Origin: Smittia aterrima
Lineage: Eukaryota; Arthropoda; Insecta; Diptera; Chironomidae
Length of the DNA: 64,000 nucleotides
Direction: 5' to 3'
Assembly (NCBI GenBank): GCA_033063855.1
Contig: CP093831.1
Location: forward strand, 12,338,001-12,402,000
Position numbers and translations under genes: made by a program. Below, in pieces: positions 34,617 through 45,050 of the stretch. Each line of letters opens with the position of its first letter. The stretch's first letter is position 1. The notes below the pieces were generated by a model, which was given only the letters and a program-made list of their open reading frames with translations, was not told the DNA's origin and did no database searches.

Positions 34617-35269
34617 TTGCAATTTATTTTTTGTTTACAATGTCTGTGAACTTTTGAACCAAATTCATTTTGCTGAAAGTAAAATTTTATATCAAATTTT
34701 AAAGTCAACGACTTCATCCAAAATTTTCCAAGATTGCGTTTCAAATAAATAATTTTATTCCAATTCATTTGATTTCAATTCTACACGTCCACGATTGAAT
34801 TACTTAATGTGTTTAGTTTCTCCAACAAAATTGTTTTATTGCTACTAATGAGGAGCATGTTAAATCGTCTTTTGAATTATTTTCCAATCGATTAAAGCGT
34901 TCATCTTTTTTATCTTCAGCGTTTAGCATTCTCGTGATCAGTTCCAGCGTCAGCGGAATAAAGAGGATTTTATTAACTTAAATTTAGGTGCGGGTGACGT
35001 GAACCATTACACTAAAGAGATTTTTATATTTTTAACATTACAACACTCGAAAACAATTGAAAAATTCTCGGAAAGATAGAGCGGGCTTAATGATAAATAA
35101 CAGCACGATAAGCTGACGATATAATTCAAATGATGAGAGTGGGAATAAAACAGCGAAATGTATAAATAAGTGTTCCCTTAATCTTGAACCATAAATTCAA
35201 ACTATGTTGTTTCGATAGAAAAAGATTATCTGATCTCGAATCAGAAAACGCTAAAGACGGGTTGGTGGT

Positions 35270-38200
35270 TTAGTGTCCATCGCGAATGGAATTCGAGAAG
35301 CCGAGTGATGGAAATGTTGTCGCTGTTGGCGAGAGAAACTCTTCGTCTTCATCATCATCCGATGTTAGTGACAAATGAGAAACTCGAGCTGTTCGTTTTG
35401 CTGGCGGAGAACCGTATCTGCGAGCAGGTTCTGATTCTTCATCGTAACCATTATGATCTTCTGTGGGACTAGCTCCTCTGCTGGGACTTCTCGAATGAAG
35501 AGCGTCCTTGATTCGTCCCTTTGACTTGTCCCACATTTGTGACAAATTGTCACGACCGAACAACATAAGGAACGTGCGAATAAATTCATTAGACTTCTCC
35601 TCCCACTTCTGGATGAAATCGCCTTTCACATCATCAATCACTTTTTTGCCTTTATGCTTCATCTCATCAAGTTTGTTTTGAAGTCTAAATTTCTTTTCAC
35701 TCAGAAAAGAGACATTTAGCTCCTTGGCGGTGTAGCCACGTTGAAGGTTTCGACGAACATACAAATCGTAATCCTTAACAATGCGAGCGACGATCGCTGA
35801 CGTAGAAACACCTGAAATAATATTTTGATAAAAACATTTTCCAATTTGTTAGATCAACTAACTAACCTTCAGTTCGCTCTGTTGCAACAAAGTATCCTTT
35901 CTCTTTAATCTCCTTATAAATATCATCGCAATCGTCGCTAACGTATGGAGTCGAGTCTTGAGCTACGAAATCAATTTTATGCTTCTGCATGAACTCATCT
36001 GTGATCTTCCACGGAGCATCGCGAATGATTTCGTCGACATATCGGCAATGTCTGATAGCTTCGTATCGTTCAACGTCTGTCATTACAGTTCGCCCTTTCA
36101 TCGAGTGTGTCATCTCATCACTACAACAGCCGATCATAAGGTAAACTTGCGAATTTGGGAAAATATTTTTGGCTTGCATCATCTGCCTGGCGTGTCCTTG
36201 ATGGAACAGATCGTAAATGCCGTCGGTGTAGATTCGAATCTTTCTAGGGCAAATTCCATTCTTGGCCATATCAGTTGTAATCCTTTGTGTGTAGTCACAA
36301 GCATCTCGTTCAAGTACGGCTTCAGGATCTGTCGAGTAAGGTGCAGGCTTGCAAATTGTCTGCAAGAGAGAAAAGAAAGAACTTTAATATTGTTTACGCG
36401 TATCACGGAATTTTTTTAATCACTTTCTTATGGCTTCAACCCGAAACCAACAAAGCAATTTTCAATGCCAATTTTCACGCGAGGATTTTTCGGGTTTATT
36501 TTTAAACTTCACGGAATTGTGTAATGACAAGCTCTTCACTATTTTTTGTTGAGTCACATCTCTGGGTCAAAGAGCTTAGAGAAACGCGGAATCGAACTGA
36601 CCTCGAGTAATCTTCCGATTGAAACTAAAAGTCACTCACTGTTCGTTCCGATCAATTTGAAGCTCGTTTTGTAATAAATAAGGAAACAACAGATAATTGA
36701 TGATCCGACAATTAAATTTTTTCACCAAAGTCAAGCGTCATTGATCAGTTCGGAATCACGAAAAGAATTGGTGACGTAAGCAAAATATTTTCATGGCTTT
36801 CTCGAGAAAAAGGAATCACGCGATTTCGTTCAAAGGTTCATTCATTTTGTAGCGCAAGATCATGAGTTCTTATCAGCGAAGAAGAAAACTATGTAACTCT
36901 CTCTCTTGCATTTATTTTTGTTTTCGTGTCAACGATTTCTCTTACTTCGCGTATTGGAGGAATTGGAACTTCCGTTAGCTGTATCGTTGGAATATTATTG
37001 TTTGGAGCCATCGTCGATCAAACTCTCGAAATTTGTTTTCTTCTTGATTCTTTCAGTTTTGCTTTCAGCACTTTCATAAAATGTTCGTTTTAATTAGTTT
37101 TACGCCTTTAAACGGCTTTCATTGATTTACGAAGCGATACCGTTGACGACTGAAACGCAACTGCCAACAAAATTCCACGTCTTTCAATTTTTTTTCTGCT
37201 TCGCACTCGATTGAGACGATCGAAAACACTCTCGCGAGAAACAAAATGTGACGTCATTACCTTCGATGATTTCTTCAGTAGCCAATGTGTGAGCATTTGA
37301 TTTCGCGTCGACCGTGAAAAGAAAGATAAAACAAAATCGCATGATCCACTTGCTTAAATATTTGAGCACCCGGTTGGCTTGTCGCGAGTGATAAACAGTC
37401 GAAGTCGCAATAGCAATTTGCCGCAGGAACATTAATCTTGATTATTTCCTTTAGAGTTAACTGATTAGAAAGCTTTCACGTGATGCTACGCCAAGTCCTT
37501 GAGACAATCAATTACGAAATGAATTCAGTTTTCTTTAAAAAAAAAAGCGAAACGTTGATAACAACATTGATGAGTGGTCACGTACAAATGTTTTGAAAAC
37601 TTAAAATTCAGAGTTTCTCGTTATCAAACAGAGGTCAATAATTTTATGGAAATCATTTTTGGTTTCAAATGAGCGAATTTGAACTGAAGCTCTAAAGTTG
37701 AATTTACTACAGACAGACCCGGAAAAAATCGATTGACTGACGCCACATAAGCGAAGGAAAAATTGGGTGAAACTTGTCAATTTATATTCGCCGGCGTTCG
37801 CACTGAAATAACTTTCCCCTACAATTTACTGCATCGCAGTTTTCCCTGTTTGTGTCATCAATTGAATAATAGAGCTTGGTTTAGTGTGAGATTAATTTTT
37901 AAGATTCGAAATAATCTCTCTCGCTCGAAATCGATCGTATGATTGACTTAGTGGCACCAGCCATGCAGTCACGCCTTCATTCTTATTTCTTATCGGCAAA
38001 CGCGCCACATTTATCGCATCGAATGATCGTTGAACGCAACTTGCGAGGTCTTCCGATTGTAAGGAATGATATTTGGAGCGAATGCGAACTGTTTACCGTT
38101 CAATGATGAAATCGCGTCGAAATAACTGTAGCGGTCAAGGTCGTCGAGCGAAACGAACTCGTTTGTTTATCAAAAGGTATCATCTTATCGGAGCATGCAC

Positions 38201-38528
38201 TCATTGAATTAAATTATTACATCCAATTGTTTCAAATGGGTTGGATTAAAGTCCGAGTGGCGTGATAAGAGCAAACTCTCGCGATTAATAATTCAGCCGG
38301 TTAAAGTTTTGTTTCAAACATTTGTTCTCATCACTGTAAACTCACCGGTCTACTCGATCCTGCATATTTGATAGTATATTGATCCGCCATCGAGTCTCCA
38401 TTATGGTTCGCGTCGTTCGACGAGCTGTTGCTGCCGTTGGCGATGTTGATATCTTCCAAGGAAGAGTTCAAGCCATTTGTTGGTGTCTCTGGTTTAGTAG
38501 AGTCATGTGGACGCTTTCGTGATGACAT
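35270..38528 (-). CDS. Pcyt1: CTP:phosphocholine cytidylyltransferase, full length
   Basis: Exons 38528-38346, 36359-35867 and 35811-35270 give 405 residues, with introns of 1986 and 55 bp (phases 0 and 1). It converts phosphocholine and CTP to CDP-choline, shuttling between a soluble form and nuclear or ER membranes. Exon 1 is a low-complexity Asn/Ser-rich N-terminus with a basic MSSRKRPHD start, consistent with a nuclear signal. The catalytic domain has HxGH at 114-117, the HCRYVDEIIRDAPW block and RTEGVSTS at 223-230. Then follow RRNLQRGYTAKELNVSF, the amphipathic membrane-binding helix (KKVIDDVKGDFIQKWEEKSN, EFIRTFLMLFG) and a Ser/Pro-rich phosphorylation tail (SRSPSRGASPTED), all as in animal CCT-alpha. 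It is tail to tail with a shorter paralogue 653 bp away. Drosophila also carries adjacent Cct1/Cct2 genes. Confidence 0.95.
35695..36119 (-). repeat. inverted repeat arm B (within Pcyt1)
   Basis: Partner of the arm at 34034-34458 in inverted orientation, 1236 bp apart. It covers the same exon-intron-exon segment with the same intron length. Confidence 0.9.
36360..38345 (-). other. 2-kb first intron of Pcyt1
   Basis: Unusually long for this window. It holds no recognisable open frame. It could contain enhancers or an alternative first exon for a shorter N-terminus, but nothing specific is visible. Confidence 0.5.
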
Positions 38529-39765
38529 AATTTTCTAGAAAAGTCAAAATAGAACAATTTTGTGAGAACGGAGTTAAACAGAGAAGAGTTGCAGGATGAG
38601 ATTAAACTCACATCTCTTCACAATGGAATTCAATTTAAAACTGAGAAAATTTCTCTCGTTCGTGAAACGAAAATATTTTAAAAACAGTAGCGAGCTGCTC
38701 GTGCTAAAATTCAATTCTGTTTCGCATACCGTCAAGCGAGTTTATTTGTTTGGATGCAATAAGCGAGACGAATATTCCATTAAGCACCGAACAAAACAAA
38801 TGAAATTGAAAGGAAATTTATCAGAAAATCATCTAAAAACTATAAATGAGCTCAGGTCTGTTCGCGCTTGCAGGAAATATTTAGATTTGGTTTACAAGAA
38901 GCAATTAGCAAACCGCGAAAATAGCTTCTCGTCGTTGGTGTGAAACGATTCTAGTTCATTCCGGTTGTCTTCGTGTTCTCAACATTATCTAATAATTGAT
39001 ATGACGCATTCGTGCACAATTATCGCGAAGTGACTCATTTAAGTCACCTCTTGACGGATTTTGTTAGCAAAGTTTCTTCTTTCAAAATAAACACAGGCGA
39101 AGAGCAATTATTGGAATTATTTTCATATTTCCTAAAGTCGAAATTAGACTTTTACGAGACACGGTGTCTACTTACATACTTTTGTTTTGAAAATGTGCGA
39201 CAAAGTTGCAATTACCGGCAAATAATGCTAATTCCCTTCAGCAGACGTTCAACTCACAAACCAATCTGAGTAAAATCACAAAATTAAATGAGACGATGAC
39301 GCAGCCGGGAATTTTTCTTTCGCTCAGAGAATAAATGTAAACAGCTGATTCAACGCTCAAATATTCATCGTTGCTCTCACGCATGTGCTCTAACTAATTC
39401 ACGTGGTGATACGGTGGAACGTAATCCGCTGCCAACTTTGAACAACAAATATTTCTTGGTCATTCAGAGAAAACTTTCATTAAGCCGGTAAACTGTTAGG
39501 AAAACTTGAATGAATGGTAAATCACTAGTCGTGCCCCTACTGCACTTCAGCCAATCACGTGTCGCGAGAAATATCGTACGATAGCTCATAGAACTTGTTA
39601 GTTGACGTAACATGCGAGTTTCATAAGAAATAAAGAAAATTTCACGCAAGTAAGAATGGGATCGATGGCTGCTCTAATTCTTTTGACATATCTGGTTCAG
39701 GATTTAATTTAAATTTTCAAGTTATCCTTAAGTTTCTTCAGTCGAGTTAAGGCAGAACTTCAGGA
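38529..39765. other. intergenic region
   Basis: Flanked by the starts of Pcyt1 (-) and the ionotropic receptor (+). An open frame of 115 codons at 38596-38943 has a basic, Lys-rich composition without recognisable domain and is probably chance. Confidence 0.45.
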
Positions 39766-41836
39766 ATGTTCAAATTACTTTTCTTTCTCATTTTGAGTTT
39801 CGCAAACTCAGCAAAAAGTTTAAATGCGATTGAACAAGAAATAAAAACTTCAACATTTGAAGACGATATCTTACTCGTGATTGGAAATATCGTGAACAAG
39901 ACCACCTCGAAAAGCGTTGGAATAATCGTGGACACAATTTTTCTGGAGCATTTTAGTTCTAAGTTTGTGGGATCTCTCACCACTAAATTGATTGTAACGA
40001 TGACGCTCAAAGATTCTGAATCATTTGAAGATGAACCATCTAAGAGAGTTCAATCGATGCTGATAACTATGAAAGAAATTAAATGCGAGATCTACATAAT
40101 CCTTATCACAAACGGAATTCAAGCGGCGGGGTTTCTAAAATACGCAGAATACAATCGGTTGATTAACACTCGCGCCAAGTTTTTAATGCTTTACGATTAT
40201 CGCCTTTTCTCACCCGATCTTCACTTCATTTGGAAACGAATTGTCAACGTCATCTTTATCAGAAAATGTGATATTGAGCTAAGAAAGTGGTATGAATTGT
40301 CGACTGTGCCTTTTCCAGCAGCAATTCAAGAAATATTTGTTCCGCGAGTCATGAACTTTTGGTCGCCGCCGAATCGCTATCGTTGGAGTCGAGAGCTATT
40401 CGATGACAACTTTGATCATAATTTAAATGGATTGACGTTAAGTGTTGCTGTCTTGCCACACACGCCAACGATTTTCAAAACTATTTTGCAAGGACGTGAG
40501 AATGAAACTGTTGAATACAGTGGATTGGAAATTGACCTCATCGAGACTCTCAGTGCTGCAATGAACTTTTCGGTAAAGTTTTACGAAACGACAGATTCGG
40601 AAAGTGAGAAGTGGGGAAGGAAAAATGGAGCTGATAACTTCACTGGACTTTTGGGAGAAATGGAAGGCGCTCGTGCTGACATCGCTCTCGCCGATCTTCA
40701 TTACACAATGTTCAATCTCGAAATCATGGACTTGACGCTTCCTTATAACATAGAGTGCTTGACATTTATTACTCCAGAGCAGCTCACTGACAATTCGTGG
40801 AAGACTTTGATTTCTCCGTTTAGCTTGGGAATGTGGATCGGAGTTTTACTATCTCTCGGATTCGTTGGAATAGTTTTCTTTATTTTCTCGAAGCTTTATG
40901 GGCTCATTAAAAGAACTTCAACGACTTCTGAGAAATTTATAGAGAAAGATTTCTTCGATGACTTGTCAGCGTGTGTGTTGTACACGTATTCAATGATTCT
41001 TCTTGTGTCACTTCCGCGAATGCCAATTCGTTGGTCAGTTCGTGTGCTTACGGGTTGGTGGTGGATTTATTGCATTCTACTCGTGGTCGCTTATCGAGCG
41101 TCACTCACTTCAATACTCGCGACTCCGCAACCTCGAGTAACAATCGACACATTGGAAGTCTTAGCAAAAAGTTGGCTCAAATGTGGAGCGTGGGGAGATC
41201 AGAATCGAGAATTTTTCACGATGTCAGTGGACTCAGCAGCTCAGAAAATCGGAACGAAATTGGAGCATGTCGACGATGCCGTCAGCGTGGTAAGAGAACT
41301 TATAGCGACCTAAAAATATTTTCAGTAAATGTGAAAATCAATATACTCAGATTGACAGGGTTGTCGGAGGAGACTTTGCATATTTTGAGAATCACTTTAC
41401 GCTTCAAGAGCTCCGTTTCAACCACGAAGAAGAGAAAAAGGAATTCGCTAAGAATCTCCATATCATGGAAGAATGCGCTGTTAACATTCCCATCAGCATC
41501 GGACTCGAGAAGAATTCCCCTTTAAAAGAGCAAATGAACAAGCACATTGTTCGTTTGATCGAGGGAGGTTTAATTCAAAAGTGGCTTTTGCACGCGATAA
41601 AAAAATTCGAGTCGAGCGTAGAGCCACCTCCACCTGAGGCCGTAATGCACTTGATGAAGTTCTATGGGGCGCTTGTTGCTCTAGGCTGTGGTTATGTTTT
41701 GGCATTAGCGGCTTTTGCAATCGAAAAGCTCTACTGGCGATTCATGGTTGAGCGACATCCGCATTTTGATAAATATTACAGGAGAATCGTAATTCCACAC
41801 ACAAAGGCAACAAAAATGATTAATTTTGCACATTAG
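39766..41836 (+). CDS. ionotropic receptor (variant iGluR family)
   Basis: Exons 39766-41289 and 41351-41836 (61-bp intron, phase 0) give 669 residues. IRs are ligand-gated cation channels of sensory neurons used for smell, taste, temperature or humidity. A signal peptide (MFKLLFFLILSFANSAKS) is followed by a poorly conserved N-terminal region and a first ligand-binding lobe (GLTLSVAVLPHTPTIF onward, IALADLHYTMFNLEIMDLTLPY). Then come TM1 (MWIGVLLSLGFVGIVFFIF, about 350-370), a pore loop (YTYSMILLVSLPRMP, about 404-419), TM2 (VLTGWWWIYCILLVVAYRAS, about 425-446), the second lobe with PQPRVTIDTLEVLAKS, and TM3 (FYGALVALGCGYVLALAAFA, about 611-631). The Arg that binds glutamate in iGluR lobe 1 is absent (NIECLTFITP), as in most divergent IRs. 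The pattern around TM2 recalls the Ir21a-type thermosensory receptors, but I cannot fix the subfamily. Confidence 0.88.
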
Positions 41837-42560
41837 ACTCACTACAAATAGAAAGATGTTCAGTGTCGTTTGATCATGCGGATCTAAGTTTATCATTGAA
41901 CTTTGAGATTGACGAGTTCGGACAAGTTTGCGTGAATGCTTTGCAAGGACAGATATCATGTTGGATGTTGACAATATTCATGCACGTGCTTGTGTTTCGC
42001 CTACGCGAGACACGCAATCGAGGGAGAGAAGGCAGAGCGAAGACGAACCTTTGATTATTCAATCGCAATCGCGAATAAGAAGAAAATCAATATTGAAGTG
42101 AAATAAGCTGACATTTAGCCACGTATTCACTATTATGCAGTAGAGTTTAAATATTTAAGCAGTCAAAGCTGTCCCAATCACACATGAATTATGAATTTCG
42201 CTGTAATTACCTTGTTGCGGAGTTACGAAGTATTTCAACTTTTCACAGTTTTACAAAGCAATTTTAAGTTAACTTTTATTTTCACTTGTGCTCCTTGCTT
42301 TGTTGCTTATGTTGCAAATACTTTTTTATTGAATTAAATTGAATTAGACTCACAACGAATTATTCTCTTAATTTTATTTTGCATTCAACTTTTGGCTGAA
42401 GCGCGTTTGGAGCTTTTACTTTTCTTCGCCAACTTGGATTTGGAAATAAACGTTAAATTTTTATTCGTTTTGCTTTTTTCTTAATTAACTTTCAAAGTTC
42501 TCAAATTTAATTTCAGCTAAATATATTTTCGATTATCTTCATGATTAACATTTCCAGTCT
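41837..42560. other. convergent 3' region between receptor and arrestin
   Basis: AT-rich 3' sequence shared by two converging genes. No feature recognised beyond T-rich and A-rich runs. Confidence 0.5.
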
Positions 42561-43797
42561 TTACAATTCATTCAATCGAATAACTTCGTTGTAAAGCGTC
42601 TGAGCATTCTTTGATTTTCGAGCGCAATCAAAAATCTTTGTTGGCCTTTTGATCGATTCTGATGGATTATCTTCTTTGAAAATCAGCGGAAATGACCCAA
42701 CAGTAATAGGAATGTGGACTGAAGCACATTGATGGGGATCGGCAACGACAGCTGTAACTTTAATGACGTAAGTTATTTGAAAGATTTTGCAGTAGAGGTC
42801 GTTAGAAGGATTCAACATCTCCGGAACTTTCAATTTTTCTTCCAACGAGACGCACTTTCCAGATTTTACTCCACTTGCTAGCTTATAATCCAAACGATAT
42901 TTCTCAACATGCTTACTTGTCGATGGATAGTCAAAGTGAAAAGTGTGAAGTCCTTTCAACGTTATTTTCGTTGAGACAACATTAATGTGCGATTGATTAT
43001 TTAATTCAATCATAATTGGAATTTTCTGGCCGGGAATGAAACCAGAATAAGGAATTGAAACCGACATGACAAGTGGCGATGATCCAAGACAACAAATCAT
43101 GAAATAACAGAAAGTCTTGGTTGTGTCCTCTCTTTTTGGATATTTCAGCAAAGGCATCGTGTTTAGGTCTTCGTATCTGATGACCGTCAAAGGAAGTTTA
43201 ATCTCCTTGTCAAGTGCTTGAGGAATATTGAGAATGACTTTTATGCCATAATAAACCTCTCCATATTTCCCTTCAGTGCTGTACGCTATGTTACTCGGCA
43301 ATTCATACTCAAATGGATAAGTCCATTCGCCAGCATCAACCTCCATTATCATTCCATGCTTCTTCCCAAATAAATCGCGAACATAGTGAAAATACTGTTG
43401 CTCGGCTGAACATCTTGTCGTTCCAATATCCATTTGACAACGGGCGACTCCTTTAATGCGAAGCTGTAAGCCTACAAGTGGAGAGGAAGAGAAAACAAAA
43501 ATGAACAACTGCTGTCGTTTGTTATTGATCGGAAATGCAGACTTCATGTCGCCGAATGTGAGATGAAAATTACTTTCGATGTAATTTTGGGGGAAAGTTA
43601 ATTACCTCGTAATCCCGATTTAGACGAGAGAGTGAAGACGACGCGTCCTGATATGAGTAAAATTGATTAACGGATGGTTAACGACTTCAAATGAATGAAA
43701 TAAACTCTTCACCTGTTACTGTTGAGCCTGGAGTGTAGATTGCATTTGGATTGTCATTCAACTTTATTGCCAATCTGCAATTGCTTTGAGTTGACAT
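42561..43797 (-). CDS. arrestin-domain protein (alpha-arrestin)
   Basis: Exons 43797-43713, 43647-43606 and 43471-42561, all phase 1, give 345 residues. Alpha-arrestins are cytosolic adaptors that link membrane proteins to ubiquitin ligases for endocytosis. The N-terminal arrestin domain is visible: IKLNDNPNAIYTPGSTVTG, RVVFTLSSKSGLRG, LQLRIKGVARCQ, and GEWTYPFEYELP (the usual G-x-HxFPFxFxLP position). The C-terminal arrestin domain follows (SVSIPYSGFIPGQKIPIMIE, VVSTKITLKG, YVIKVTAVV, HIPITVGSFPL). The middle exon is only 42 bp. The tail after the second domain is short and has no PPxY motif, so recruitment of Nedd4-type ligases by the classical route is doubtful. The start codon ATG at 43797 gives MSTQSNCRLAIKL; an in-frame upstream ATG would add 29 residues unlike the family. 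Confidence 0.9.
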
Positions 43798-45050
43798 TTT
43801 GTCACAAACTTTATTGATTCTATAGAAATTTTGCTCCTCAAGACTCCTCGGTGACGCGTCGTGCATAACTGAACAGCAAAACAAAACTGACTGCGGTTAG
43901 TCTTCTCGATGTTTATCATCTTTGGCGAGAGTGGAAATCTTCTTCCAAAAACGCGTGTGCGTGGAAAGCTCATGCGGAGATGAAGAAATTGGATTGGGAA
44001 ATGTTGATGAAGCATGTCGAGATATTAATGAGAAAGTAATTTTTCAGTTCAATGACAATCTGTGACATCCATCACGAATATTTCCTCGTGAAAAAGGCGC
44101 TGAAATCAATCAAATTCAATCAAAATCCATTCGAGTGTGTTTGTGTAAATAAATTTTATATTATCAAATTATTAATTTTTCGCCAATTATCACTAAACTT
44201 TTAACTCAAATTTAAACTTTTTACAATTTTTTTTCTCTTGAAAATTTAATAAGCTTGCAAAAGATTTCTACACCGAAACGTTGAACTTTTCCATTTCTTT
44301 TCAAGAAAATAATCTTTTGTATGGCAATCAACATCAATCAAGGGAGGAAAGGAAATATCATAAAGAAGAGTTTTTCTTATTTCTAGAACATAACATAGAT
44401 CGATTTCTCTCACAGTTTTTATTTTCTCTTTATCAATAGATTTTTACTTTTTGTTTCTTTGCTAAAATTACGAGTTAAAGATAAAGTTTTGGATAAAATA
44501 TTGCAAGCCGTGATTATTAAAAGGGGGAAGAGACGAAAAATATTTGTCGAAAGTTCTTAGAAATTTTAGCCGCGCGTGAAATCTTTAATTTTGCATTGCG
44601 CAATCATCATCACATGATTAAACTGTTGAGGATCCTATTTTCTCTTAATCATAAACTACTAAGTCAACTTTAAAGTAATAAATATGTTTCTGTTATCCAT
44701 CGAACGTTCTATTGTCAAAGACAGCAAATGAAAAGTAAAATCAAATAAAATTTAATCTTCATTGGATTGAGATCATTTCAACTTATCGTCTTATGGTATT
44801 TTACGAAAGATGGACTAAGCATGTCTTGTCGTTCATTCTTTATTCCAGCTAATAAAGTATATTTCTAAAAATGAAAGACTGTACACGATTAAAATAAAAA
44901 TCCAAATTACGGCAACGCAAATTCAAAATTAGTCAAACTCAAGAAATTTAAATCTTTTCATAAAAACATTGTTGATGGATGATGATCCATTGCGCTAGAA
45001 ACTGTGAAGAATTCCTGTTCAGCTAAGTGGCGACGATTCAATACATCGAT
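43798..45050. other. intergenic region
   Basis: Flanked by the arrestin start and the 3' end of CYHR1. An AATAAA on the minus strand at 44844-44839 is a candidate end for CYHR1, about 207 bp after its stop. Otherwise no feature recognised. Confidence 0.5.

Noticed and set aside
36565..36640. Possible tRNA on the minus strand (B-box-like GTTCGATTCC)
   Set aside because: The five bases on each side of the loop do not pair, and no acceptor stem or A box is found at the right distance.
38596..38943. 115-codon basic open frame upstream of the ionotropic receptor
   Set aside because: Lys/Arg/Asn/Leu-rich composition typical of chance frames in AT-rich DNA; no domain or partner exon.
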